Assembly: GCF_001550135.1 (NCBI RefSeq)
Contig: NZ_LRUE01000010.1
Span: 1-64,000 of the forward strand
Reading direction: 5' to 3'
Length of the DNA stretch: 64,000 nt
Source of the DNA: Pseudoalteromonas shioyasakiensis
Lineage (GTDB): Bacteria > Pseudomonadota > Gammaproteobacteria > Enterobacterales > Alteromonadaceae
The translations under genes and the position numbers were made by a program. This document shows positions 44,929 to 54,312 of the stretch, piece by piece. Positions within the stretch are counted from its first letter, which is position 1. Each line of letters begins with the position of its first letter. A model generated the notes under the pieces. It did not search any database. It was not told the DNA's origin and saw only the letters and a program-made list of their open reading frames with translations.

Positions 44929-47900
44929 ATGGATTACGAAGTATTACACCAGAAAAAAACGACAACATCTGAAGGACGCTTTTTAATACCATTAGCGATT
45001 GCTTTTATAGCCGCAATTATGTGCTCAGCAATCTTCTTTTTCGAACTACAACTTCATAAAAATATTAATAACAGTGTTGCTGAACGACTGAGAGAATCAA
45101 GCGCTACCGTAGATGTGCAAGTCCATGAAAAAATAAATAAATATAAAAACGATTTACAGTTTTTATATTCCACTCCACCTATAGCAGGACTTGCCAGAGC
45201 TGCAGCAAATGGTGGTAACGACCCTCTTGATAACACTACCTCAGAGCAATGGAAAAAACGTTTAGAAACGATATTCGTTGCATTTTTACAATCAAATTCT
45301 GAATTCGAGCAATTACGTATCATCAGTACACAACAAGCAGGACAAGAACTTATCAGGGTAGACAGAGCTGCCGGTGGCATAGTTGTAAAATCCGATAATC
45401 AGTTACAGGATAAAAGTGGCCGTGATTACTACCAACAGAGTTCGCAATTACCACAGGGTGATATGTATTTATCAGCAATAACACTTAACCGGGAATATGG
45501 AAAGCTCGATTATCCATATAAGCCTATGCTGCGAATAGCCTTACCCATTTTTGATGAAAATATGCAGCGCTATGGGCTGATTATTGCAAACATTAACACC
45601 TCTCACCTATTTGCATCTCTTAATGCGATGGTACAAGCACCAAACTCATTGATCCTAACAGACAGCGAAGGCTACTTTTTAGTTCACCCAAATGAAGACT
45701 TACGCTTTAGTCGCGACTTAGCGCCAAACAAACGTTGGGACTCAGTGTATAAATCTGAACCCGCCTATCTAGAAAATATACTCAGCATTAGCTCTAACTT
45801 TGCTGGTGAACAACAATACGAAGCGTTAAGTAAACGCATACCTCTTACTGGGGATTTAGAAACCGGGTTTATAGATGCCCACATTATGCTTCCTCACTCT
45901 GAAATTAATGTGATGGAGCGCGAACAGAGGATCAGCACCTATGTTTTTTTGCTGGGTGTTTCTGCTTTTTTAGTGTTTGTGCTTGGATTTTTACATCGGA
46001 ATTTAAAGCGTAATCGTGAGCTTGCCGAGGCAAGAGCAGTATCTTCAGCCATTATTAGCGGCTCAAAAGATGCCATTATTGCGGTCAGTGATATTGGTCT
46101 TGTGTCTAGTTGGAATAAAGCGGCCACTGAACTGTTTGGGTTTCAACGGGAACAAGTTCTAGGCGCTGATATAAACAAACTGAACCTATTTCCAAATATT
46201 AATATTAAAGAGGTATGTAACGAGGTTAAAAGCCAACGAAAGCAACATGAAATTGAAGTCGACTACCAGCAATCAAATCAACAAACAACTCATTTAGCAC
46301 TCGCTTTTTCAGCTATTTTTGATGAACATCATCAACACAACGGCTCAGCCATCCTCATTCGCGACACTACCGTTGAAAAGCAAGCGAGCGACAAAATTAA
46401 GCAAATAAATAACGAACTCGAAATTAAAGTCGCACAAAGAACTGCCCAGCTCGAAAAAGCCAGCCAAGTTAAAAGCGCTTTTATATCCAATATCAGCCAT
46501 GAAATGCGTACTCCCTTAAACGGCATTATCGGCACACTTAATTTAATTAAACGAGAGTCATTAAGTAACCAACAGCAACATTATTTAGAAATGACCGAGG
46601 TAAGCGTTAATAGCTTAAATGTGCTTATTAACGACATTCTTGATTTATCAAAAATTGAGGCTGGCAAACTCGACTTGGACAAAAAAGCGTTTAACCCTAT
46701 TAATTTTTTTGAAAGCTTAAGTGGCAGCATGGCTGTTAAAGCACAAGAGAAAAACCTTGAATTTATTTTAGATATTGCCGATGTTGAGTACAGCTCGATT
46801 GTTACTGACCCTCATCGCTACTCACAAGTGCTTACCAATTTAATAAATAACGCGATCAAATTTACTAAAACAGGCTTTATAAAATTTACCGCCACAAGCA
46901 AACGACTTAGCGATGATAACGTTGAGCTATGCTGCACAATTCAAGATACTGGCATTGGTATTGCGCCTGAAAATCAAAATAAATTGTTTAGTGCTTTTAC
47001 CCAAGCCGATAACAGTGTGGCCGCACAATATGGGGGCACAGGGCTTGGTTTATCGATATGTAAGCAACTAGCTAGTTTACTCAATGGACACATATCCTTT
47101 GAATCAACCGAGGGGAAAGGGAGTGCTTTCACATTTACCATTCAGTTAGACAGCCAAAATGTAGAAGAACGCCAACCAAGCAGCCGCTTAAAAGACAGCG
47201 TTTTTGCTGTGTCGGTCAAACAACCTGAGCTTGAACGAAGCCTAACAAAACTAATCTCTCATTGCGGTGGACAGCTCACGAATGTTGACCTAGAAAGCTT
47301 TGAGGTAAGCGATAACATGCCCTTTGATACGCTAATTTTAGAGCCTGGCAATCCGTTACTCGCAAAACTTGATAGCTTTAGTGAAAATACCTATGACTAT
47401 AGCCTGCCCTTTAAATTAGTGGTGCTTATAAACCCAACCGAACCACCACCACAAGCTAAATTCTGTGCCTATACGCGGTTATCTAAACCTGTGCTTATCT
47501 CTGAGTTTTTACTTAAACTAGCTGATGAACGACTCATCCAAGAACAGCCAACTCAAGATACAATGCCAATGCGCCGCGAGACAGATACGCACATTCACAT
47601 TGATGTTGATATTGCAGGCGCTAAAGTACTCATTGTTGATGATAACGATATTAATGCTGCAGTTGCCAAAGGCACATTAATGAGCTTGGCGCTGCGCTTT
47701 GAAATGGCATCGAATGGTAAGCAAGCCATTGAAATATTAGCAAATGCAGCAGATGGCGACCCATTCAATTGTGTTTTGATGGATTGCCAAATGCCTGTAC
47801 TAAATGGCTATGATGCAGCAGCACAAATACGCAAAGGGGCTGGTGGAGAGCACCATAGCGACATTCCTATTATTGCTATGACTGCCAATGCTATGCTCGG

Positions 47901-48450
47901 TGAGCGTAAAAAGTGCTTAAACGCAGGTATGAACGACTACATCACAAAACCAATCAGTGCCGATAAGCTCATCACCACCACAGCAAAATGGGTTGCATCA
48001 ACGTACCCTAAACATCATACAGCGCCAAAAACGATTGCTGTGTCTGAGGTAAATCAATCGCAAGCTTTACAGCAAGAAGAATTAATCGATGAAGAAAAAC
48101 AGCATTGGAATCGCGAAGCAGCCCTTGGTCGCTTAATGAATAACGAAGTACTATTAAACAAAGTGAGTAAGATGTTTTTAGAAAGCTCACATAAAAAAAT
48201 AACGCTACTAACACAAGCAATCAAAGACAAAGATTACCATGGGATTGCAACCACCAGCCATGCCCTAAAAGGGACCTGTGGCGATGTGGGCGCAGCCAAA
48301 TTGCACCAGCACTTTACTGAGCTTGAGGTGCTGGCCGCAAGTAAGGGCAATACGCTAAAAGATATTCAACTTAAGCTACTCGAAATCGAGAAAGACTATG
48401 AGGTTCTGTTAGAAATTTTACAAAAGCATACCGTAGCCAGAGTCGGCTAA
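44929..48450 (+). CDS. Hybrid sensor histidine kinase with REC and HPt domains (BarA-like layout)
   Basis: The 1173-residue protein has TM1 (about 20-40), a large periplasmic Cache-type sensor (about 45-325), TM2 (about 333-356), a PAS domain (AIISGSKDAIIAVSDIGLVSSWNKAA), a coiled coil, HisKA (FISNISHEMRTPLNGIIG), ATPase (LTNLINNAIKFTKTGF; GGTGLGLSICKQLASLL), a receiver (VLIVDDNDINAAV; LMDCQMPVLNG) and a C-terminal HPt domain (TTSHALKGTCGDVGAAKLHQHF). A phosphorelay through REC and HPt to a separate receiver is expected. The REC-GGDEF protein encoded just upstream is the most likely receiver. A strong terminator follows. Confidence 0.93.
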   Translation: MDYEVLHQKKTTTSEGRFLIPLAIAFIAAIMCSAIFFFELQLHKNINNSVAERLRESSATVDVQVHEKINKYKNDLQFLYSTPPIAGLARAAANGGNDPLDNTTSEQWKKRLETIFVAFLQSNSEFEQLRIISTQQAGQELIRVDRAAGGIVVKSDNQLQDKSGRDYYQQSSQLPQGDMYLSAITLNREYGKLDYPYKPMLRIALPIFDENMQRYGLIIANINTSHLFASLNAMVQAPNSLILTDSEGYFLVHPNEDLRFSRDLAPNKRWDSVYKSEPAYLENILSISSNFAGEQQYEALSKRIPLTGDLETGFIDAHIMLPHSEINVMEREQRISTYVFLLGVSAFLVFVLGFLHRNLKRNRELAEARAVSSAIISGSKDAIIAVSDIGLVSSWNKAATELFGFQREQVLGADINKLNLFPNINIKEVCNEVKSQRKQHEIEVDYQQSNQQTTHLALAFSAIFDEHHQHNGSAILIRDTTVEKQASDKIKQINNELEIKVAQRTAQLEKASQVKSAFISNISHEMRTPLNGIIGTLNLIKRESLSNQQQHYLEMTEVSVNSLNVLINDILDLSKIEAGKLDLDKKAFNPINFFESLSGSMAVKAQEKNLEFILDIADVEYSSIVTDPHRYSQVLTNLINNAIKFTKTGFIKFTATSKRLSDDNVELCCTIQDTGIGIAPENQNKLFSAFTQADNSVAAQYGGTGLGLSICKQLASLLNGHISFESTEGKGSAFTFTIQLDSQNVEERQPSSRLKDSVFAVSVKQPELERSLTKLISHCGGQLTNVDLESFEVSDNMPFDTLILEPGNPLLAKLDSFSENTYDYSLPFKLVVLINPTEPPPQAKFCAYTRLSKPVLISEFLLKLADERLIQEQPTQDTMPMRRETDTHIHIDVDIAGAKVLIVDDNDINAAVAKGTLMSLALRFEMASNGKQAIEILANAADGDPFNCVLMDCQMPVLNGYDAAAQIRKGAGGEHHSDIPIIAMTANAMLGERKKCLNAGMNDYITKPISADKLITTTAKWVASTYPKHHTAPKTIAVSEVNQSQALQQEELIDEEKQHWNREAALGRLMNNEVLLNKVSKMFLESSHKKITLLTQAIKDKDYHGIATTSHALKGTCGDVGAAKLHQHFTELEVLAASKGNTLKDIQLKLLEIEKDYEVLLEILQKHTVARVG

Positions 48451-48467
48451 TTTTATTAATAGCAAAT

Positions 48468-48498
48468 AAATGGGCTTTGAAAATCAAAGCCCATTTTT
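48468..48498 (+). terminator. Rho-independent terminator after the hybrid kinase gene
   Basis: ATGGGCTTTGA and TCAAAGCCCAT form an 11-bp stem with a short AAA loop, followed by TTTTT. It lies 17 bp after the stop codon. Confidence 0.9.
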
Positions 48499-48577
48499 CA
48501 TTAAAGCGCCGCATATTTGTCTTCTAATTTTCATAAAGTGGGAGTATGTTTATACAAACCACTAAAGGAATGACGCT

Positions 48578-50083
48578 ATGACCGCTAAAACGCTGATTTT
48601 CAACTTTGATGGCACAGGCAGCGAACCTCGTGATGCTGAACAATTCAGCGCTGCACACTTCAAAGAAGACGCCAGTATTTCTAATATTCTTAAACTTCAT
48701 TTACTTTTTGGTGGCGCACTCAATAGTGAACCCGAAACACCATTTCCAACCCAACTTAGCTTTTATTATCAGGGTATAGGCACCCAAGGTAGCCGCTTTC
48801 GACGTTTATTTAATCAAGCCCTTGCACCAAGAGGCGATGATGTTGCCAGCATTTTAAATCGTGCTATGAGCGACTTTAAAAGCTACTACACTGTAGGTGA
48901 TAAAATACTTCTGACTGGTTTTAGCCGAGGTGCTGCCCTTGCTAGGCGCTTTGCCAAATGTTTAGAGCCACTTATTAGTGATGATGTTTACTTATGTGTA
49001 TTTGATACCGTTGCATCTATTGGTTTTTCAAAAGTAACAAAAGCAACCCGCGGTGCTGAGCACGTTATTTTTGAAAACTACACACTTGCAAGCAATATAA
49101 AAGCAGCCCTTCATTGCGTAGCACTTGATGAAAAGCGCCGTGCATTTGAACCCACACTTATTAATAGTGCGCCGCATGTGCAAGAGATCTGGTTTGCGGG
49201 CGCTCATTCAGATGTGGGTGGCGGCTATTATCGTGATGGTTTAGCCGACATTTGCCTGCGCTATGCAATTGAGTGGCTGATTGAACAAACCGTTGCATTA
49301 AACTTACTTACCAGTGCGGATATCAATTACAACACCTTGCTCCCAGAAGAGCATCGTAATCTCATTGCTCAAGATGATGTCACCGTAACACCAGATCCAT
49401 TGGCACTAAGCCATCAGCAAAACTATTTTTGGTTTAACCCTTTGTTTAAACTGGTAGATCGCGAATGCTGTGTATTGGTTGATAACGAACAAAGCACGCT
49501 CACGCCAACTATTCATTACACAGTAGCAGAGCGTATTAATCGTTTAACAAGCTATCGCCCTGAATCGTTAAAGAGCCTTCACTACGACGTACTTTATAAT
49601 GACGAAACTCGCTTAAGCTTTAAGGGTTTAAGCCCGCATATTGCGCTTGATAAACAAAATATGACGGTGCTGAGCGTAGACGAAAGTAAAGATGTGTTTG
49701 TTTATGGCGCTGAAAAATACAACCACACAGGCTTAATGTTAGAGCAAGGTGGTACGTACCGATTTATGCCTTACCCAGAGCAAACTTGGTATGACGATGG
49801 CATTAGTTGTGGCCCTGCAGGCTGGCACCGTGACAATATTCAACTAGGGGTGAAAGAAATCCCGATGGCCGTGCTTGAACCGTTTAGACGATTACCGCAC
49901 GCACAATGGTTTGCGTTGATTGGCGCTATCGATAACAACGATGAGCATTTGTTTGAAATTGCTGAGGGTGCTGATATTCGTATTGCTAAATCAGGCGAGT
50001 TTTGCCCGTTTGCCAACGACCTAAACCGCTTTTATGGGGCGAATGCGGGGCGTATTAAACTGCGCGTGACTCGTTTAGGATAG
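48578..50083 (+). CDS. Tle1/DUF2235-type alpha/beta hydrolase
   Basis: The 501-residue protein begins with a typical DUF2235 opening (LIFNFDGTGSEPRD), followed by the nucleophile elbow GFSRGAALARRFAK and IWFAGAHSDVGGGY, the Asp/His region of the catalytic triad. This is the catalytic domain found in Tle1 phospholipase effectors of type VI secretion. No signal peptide, PAAR, Rhs or VgrG sequence is attached, and no immunity-like or T6SS gene is next to it. The C-terminal 150 residues are of unknown fold. It could be a housekeeping lipase-like hydrolase, or an orphan effector delivered from elsewhere. Confidence 0.8.
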   Translation: MTAKTLIFNFDGTGSEPRDAEQFSAAHFKEDASISNILKLHLLFGGALNSEPETPFPTQLSFYYQGIGTQGSRFRRLFNQALAPRGDDVASILNRAMSDFKSYYTVGDKILLTGFSRGAALARRFAKCLEPLISDDVYLCVFDTVASIGFSKVTKATRGAEHVIFENYTLASNIKAALHCVALDEKRRAFEPTLINSAPHVQEIWFAGAHSDVGGGYYRDGLADICLRYAIEWLIEQTVALNLLTSADINYNTLLPEEHRNLIAQDDVTVTPDPLALSHQQNYFWFNPLFKLVDRECCVLVDNEQSTLTPTIHYTVAERINRLTSYRPESLKSLHYDVLYNDETRLSFKGLSPHIALDKQNMTVLSVDESKDVFVYGAEKYNHTGLMLEQGGTYRFMPYPEQTWYDDGISCGPAGWHRDNIQLGVKEIPMAVLEPFRRLPHAQWFALIGAIDNNDEHLFEIAEGADIRIAKSGEFCPFANDLNRFYGANAGRIKLRVTRLG

Positions 50084-50101
50084 TTTAGTGTTTGGGATAG
50101 T

Positions 50102-50854
50102 TTATTGCTTAACATAGCGAGCGATGATCTCCGTTATCGCTTGCTGGTTGTTTAAAATTGCTGAGTTAATAGCCGCTCTGTCTTCTGCTAAAAGGGTTGT
50201 TTCGCTCAGCATAAAATAAACGCTGTCATTATTGACAATATACGGATGCAGCTCGATACCCTGCTGATTATTTTTTTGAATTAAATATAAACCAGCTAGT
50301 TCATCATCAACAAAAAAATCGACCCGCCTAGCAACTAGCATAGCGAGACGCTGACGCAAAGATGACACAGTAACGAGTTGTTCTTTATATTTTGCGTCTT
50401 CTTTAAAATGAGTGAAGTCAGGGCCAAAGTAACTACCACTGTTAGTTAAAATAACTTGCTGATGTTCGAGCAGCCCTTGTAAATCAAGAGATTCTAACCG
50501 GCCATGCGGGTACCAAAACAAGCGCATCACTTCATTACGGTAAGGCTTGGAAAAGAAACTAAAAGAGTCACGTTCTGTGCTATAGCTTGCCGCGGGTAGT
50601 AAATCGACTTTACCGTGCTTAAGCTCTGCAAAGCCGCGTTTAGATGAAGGCATAACAACGTATTTAGCGCAAAATCCTGCCTCTTTTAGCACTAAATTAA
50701 CCACATCAATATCAATGCCAGTAAGCTTGCCATTTTGCTTAAAAGCATAAGGTGCCCACTGCTGACTAATCCCCACTTTTAGGGTTTTATCGCAGCTAAA
50801 AGCCGAGTTACTCAATACAGCAACAACAAGTAAAAACAGCGCTTTTAACCCCAT
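50102..50854 (-). CDS. Periplasmic solute-binding protein (SBP_bac_3 type)
   Basis: The 250-residue protein has a signal peptide (about 1-20, AFS|C) and a periplasmic binding fold of family 3: LKVGISQQWAPYAFKQNGKLTGIDIDVVNLVL, a hinge region, and RVDFFVDDELAGLYLI. No ABC transporter permease or ATPase gene is adjacent, which is common for the many stand-alone members in this order. They may serve amino acid sensing rather than uptake. Not enough sequence detail to name a ligand. Confidence 0.8.
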   Translation of the reverse strand: MGLKALFLLVVAVLSNSAFSCDKTLKVGISQQWAPYAFKQNGKLTGIDIDVVNLVLKEAGFCAKYVVMPSSKRGFAELKHGKVDLLPAASYSTERDSFSFFSKPYRNEVMRLFWYPHGRLESLDLQGLLEHQQVILTNSGSYFGPDFTHFKEDAKYKEQLVTVSSLRQRLAMLVARRVDFFVDDELAGLYLIQKNNQQGIELHPYIVNNDSVYFMLSETTLLAEDRAAINSAILNNQQAITEIIARYVKQ

Positions 50855-50943
50855 TAAGCCACCTTAGTTTAAATACTTACAGATCATATTATTCAAGTAT
50901 GGTTGATAATGTCTGAAAGACCAATGTGTGATGTGGGAAACCA

Positions 50944-51540
50944 TAAGTTAGCGAGTTTCAAGGGGAAAGAGTAAAGTTGCGAGGTGCGAGGTGCGAGGTA
51001 CGAGTCTGTAGCAGCGATTTTACATCGCGTTTGATTGATTGGTTTATCTTTTAAAATAAAAAGGTTTACATGGATTATGTTGGGTATCGCTCCGCTCGAC
51101 CCAACCTACCCTAAAAATGTGCAGTTCAAATGCTGAGAAAAGCACACGACCTAATCAACCCCACTGATCGACTGACATCTAATATCTGACCTCTAACGAC
51201 TAAAAGCCAGCGATTTTACATCGCGTCCTAGCGCCTAAAACCTAGCGCCTGATGTTTCCCCCGTAGGCGTGAAACTTGTTTCGCGCGTCTGACCGCTGAA
51301 GGCGGAGTAGGTCGTCATTTATGGCGACACAAAACCGTTAACATAAACGGGCTAAAGCCCGACCTACAAGTTATTTTAGTGGTTTAAATACTCCTCCCGC
51401 GAAATAAATTTCAAACATTTCACTTTAATTGTCGCGGCATAAAGCCGCTGCTACAGGTCGTCTGACCGCTGAAGGCTGAAAGCTGACAGCTTCTTTCCCC
51501 TTTCCCCTCGCTAACTTTACTCTTTCTAACTTCCCCCCAC
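50944..51540. repeat. Left intergenic repeat array (REP-like modules)
   Basis: About 600 bp with no gene. It contains heptad repeats of the GAGGTGC/GAGGTAC type (50977-51002), the module GTAGCAGCGATTTTACATCGCG (51008-51029), a GTTGGGT/ACCCAAC hairpin (51079-51105), the REP hairpin GCGTGAAAC-TT-GTTTCGCGC (51267-51286), and a long inverted repeat GTAGGTCG/CGACCTAC (51307-51314, 51360-51367). It is framed by inverted forms of one motif: AAGTTAGCGAG...GGGGAAAG on the left (near 50945-50970) and CTTTCCCC...CTCGCTAACTT on the right (near 51493-51517). The same modules recur, inverted, at 61.9-63.0 kb. Confidence 0.75.
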
Positions 51541-51566
51541 AAAAAAGCAGCCATAAGGCTGCTTTG
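51541..51566 (-). terminator. Terminator of the chitin-degradation cluster
   Basis: On the minus strand AAAGCAGCC-TTAT-GGCTGCTTT forms a 9-bp stem followed by TTTTG. It lies about 48 bp beyond the stop codon of the last chitinase gene. Confidence 0.88.
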
Positions 51567-51613
51567 AAGGGAAATCACATTTTAATGATGGGCATTAAAT
51601 GTGGTTATTACAC

Positions 51614-54247
51614 TTAAAGTGCTTTCCATACATCCGCGACACCTGGCTCGTCTCCTTGAGTCCACCATTTCGCTTCGTATTTATTACCTTGGTAAGTGAC
51701 TTGGTCGCCACCGTTGTAGATACCCGCAGCTTGCCACACAACATCACCGTTCCCATCGGTTGGTTGTGAAGTTGCTTCCCATGGGCCGCCTAAATCAGGG
51801 CGCTCACCTTGTGTCCACCACTTAGCGGTGTACTCTACGCCGTTATAAATCACCGTATCACCACCAACATAAGTCGCCGCTGCATCCCATGTGGTTTCAC
51901 CATCTGGCGGAGTTGTTGTACCAGAATCTGTCACGGTGACATTAAAGCTCACTGCTGTTGCAGTTTGACCATCACTTACCGAAACCGACACAACATAACT
52001 TGTATCTGCATCAACGCTGCCCGCTTGTAAACTCACATCAGCACCAGAGCCTACTAACGTTAAGCCTGCTGGCACTGTCCAGCTGTATGAAAGCGTATCT
52101 CCATCAGCATCAGATGCCGAAACAGCCACGTCCACACTCGCGTCTTCTGCCACTGTTTTATCAGTAATTGCCGCAACGACTGGTGCTTGGTTCTCGCCTG
52201 TCGTTGGTGCTACTACATTCACTGTAACGTTACGGCTTACACTTGCCTCGCCATCGCTCACACTGACAGTAACCGTGTATTGCGTATCAGCACTCACTGA
52301 TGGCGCTGTGATTACAAGGGTATTTGAATTTTCACCGCTTACTGTTAACGCACTGTCAGCTGTCCAGCTAAAGCTTAGCGGATCGTTATCAGCATCTGTT
52401 GCCGATGCACTAACAGATACACTTTCGCCAGAGTTAACAGATACAGTGCTTGATACAGATACCACTGGCGCTCTATTGCTAGGCTCAGTGACGGTACCAC
52501 CAAGTGCCTCGTGCATGGCATTAAGAATATCGCCATTATCAGCATCAATTTCCCATGCAAACAGACCACCTAAATTATATTGATTAACATAAGCACCTTT
52601 TGCCAAAACAGAACGACGGTTATCGTATGTAATTAATTTACCGTTGCTACGGTTCCATACATAAGCGGCTTCGGCTTGTTCGTCATAACCTGTTTCAAAC
52701 CCATTGATGCCATTTTCTGCAGCGCCCAACATGTAAGTTTTGATGCCTTTGTAATCAATAACACCGTCTTCCCATACGCCTTGCGCTGTAGTGCCTTTAA
52801 GTTTGCCGTTTCCTGGTGCTGTCATAGGGTTATCAGCGATAGTCGCGTTTTCTGGATAAACACCTTCCCAGCCACGGCCATACATAGCAGCACCTACCAC
52901 GATTTTCTTCGATGGTACGTTTTGCGCAAGTAGATTTTGCACTGCATTATCAGTTGTATAAGCAGGGCCTTTATATGGAACGCCTTCTTCATCAACACCC
53001 GTGCCATCACACTGACCAACACGGAAATGCGATGAACAATAAAGCGCAGCCTGATGGCCAGTTACATTGCTCCATGCACCATAGTAGTCGTAGCTCATTA
53101 AGAAAATGTAATCCATATATTGCTGAGCTTGTGAGTAGTCGACATCTTCAATTTTGTCGTAACCAGCACCAATCGCTGATGTTAACTCATACTCACGACC
53201 TGTCTCTGCTTCAAGCTTATCAAGCATCGCGCGCAGCTCTTGCATTAACGCAACGTATGCTGGGCCGTCAGCAACTGGGTCGCCTAAGTTTGGATTAGCC
53301 CCCTGACCACCTGGGTATTCCCAGTCAATATCAACACCGTCGTAGAACTTCCACGTTCTTAAAAACTCTTCCATTGATGCCACAAATGTGTCGCGGTTTG
53401 CTTTATCGGTAAAGTAGGCAAATGGGTCTGATAAAGTCCAACCACCCACTGATGGTAAAATTTTCAGATCAGGGTAGCGCTGCTTTAACGCCATTAACTG
53501 CGAATACGTACCACGAATTGGGTCATTACTATCAACACCCGGTAGCGCTTTTTGAATCGCAGCCCAAGGGTCGTGGATCACCACTTCAAAATCTTGCGAG
53601 CCTGCACAGGCAGTATTTAACGCGTTTTTAGGCCCACCTGTTAACGAGTCATTAGGTCCACAAATTGGAATAAATCCATACAAGATATGACTGAGGTTTT
53701 GCGCTGGGATATTAGTTACGTCGAAATCGCGACCATAAATACCCCATTCAACAAAGTAGGCACCGGTTACAAGGCCATCTTTAGTGCCAATATTTTGGTT
53801 ATTTGGATCATAATCCATCGGCAATGGCGCTAAGTGTCCACCATCTGTATCGGCAATAACAATTGGCTTACCTTCACTGCGAGCACAGGTGGTACCGCCT
53901 TCACATAGTTCTACATATAATGTGTGACGACCTGCTTTATCATACGGGAAGCTAATAACACCACTTTTAGTGCCTGCTGCCAGCGAGCCTTCATTAACCA
54001 ACATATCATCGAAATACACTTTATAGCTGTCGCCGCCATCCCCACTCCATGCGTTCCATTCAATGCTGATAGTGACTTCATCAACGCGGTTCACCAAGCT
54101 CTTATATGAACCTGTGCCCTCAAGATCAACCTCAACAAATGAGTATTCTTGTGGCTCCCAAATAATGGTTGGTGTTGAAGGTGCTGCATTCGCTGCACTT
54201 GCAAAGAGTGCAACACCAATGGCTGCGGTTAATTGTTTTATATTCAT
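51614..54247 (-). CDS. GH18 chitinase with PKD-like and two CBM5/12 domains
   Basis: The 877-residue exported enzyme has a signal peptide (1-21), an N-terminal Ig-like chitinase domain (about 25-135) and a GH18 barrel (about 160-590). The catalytic D303-G-V-D306-I-D308-W-E310 motif is intact. Two PKD/cadherin-like linker domains follow (about 595-690 and 690-780, each opening NRAPVV or NQAPVV), then two CBM5/12 modules at the C terminus, each with the AKWWTQG chitin-binding aromatic platform. It hydrolyses chitin outside the cell. It is the last gene of a three-gene cluster, 65 bp after the LPMO gene. Confidence 0.93.
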   Translation of the reverse strand: MNIKQLTAAIGVALFASAANAAPSTPTIIWEPQEYSFVEVDLEGTGSYKSLVNRVDEVTISIEWNAWSGDGGDSYKVYFDDMLVNEGSLAAGTKSGVISFPYDKAGRHTLYVELCEGGTTCARSEGKPIVIADTDGGHLAPLPMDYDPNNQNIGTKDGLVTGAYFVEWGIYGRDFDVTNIPAQNLSHILYGFIPICGPNDSLTGGPKNALNTACAGSQDFEVVIHDPWAAIQKALPGVDSNDPIRGTYSQLMALKQRYPDLKILPSVGGWTLSDPFAYFTDKANRDTFVASMEEFLRTWKFYDGVDIDWEYPGGQGANPNLGDPVADGPAYVALMQELRAMLDKLEAETGREYELTSAIGAGYDKIEDVDYSQAQQYMDYIFLMSYDYYGAWSNVTGHQAALYCSSHFRVGQCDGTGVDEEGVPYKGPAYTTDNAVQNLLAQNVPSKKIVVGAAMYGRGWEGVYPENATIADNPMTAPGNGKLKGTTAQGVWEDGVIDYKGIKTYMLGAAENGINGFETGYDEQAEAAYVWNRSNGKLITYDNRRSVLAKGAYVNQYNLGGLFAWEIDADNGDILNAMHEALGGTVTEPSNRAPVVSVSSTVSVNSGESVSVSASATDADNDPLSFSWTADSALTVSGENSNTLVITAPSVSADTQYTVTVSVSDGEASVSRNVTVNVVAPTTGENQAPVVAAITDKTVAEDASVDVAVSASDADGDTLSYSWTVPAGLTLVGSGADVSLQAGSVDADTSYVVSVSVSDGQTATAVSFNVTVTDSGTTTPPDGETTWDAAATYVGGDTVIYNGVEYTAKWWTQGERPDLGGPWEATSQPTDGNGDVVWQAAGIYNGGDQVTYQGNKYEAKWWTQGDEPGVADVWKAL

Positions 54248-54312
54248 GATTCTCTCTTATCTGTTTTTATATAGCGTTACGCTGTTATTGATAAAGTTTG
54301 AACTACAAAACT

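Noticed and set aside
48578..50083. Type VI secretion locus
   Set aside because: Only the Tle1-like catalytic domain is found; no VgrG, Hcp, PAAR or structural gene is in the window.
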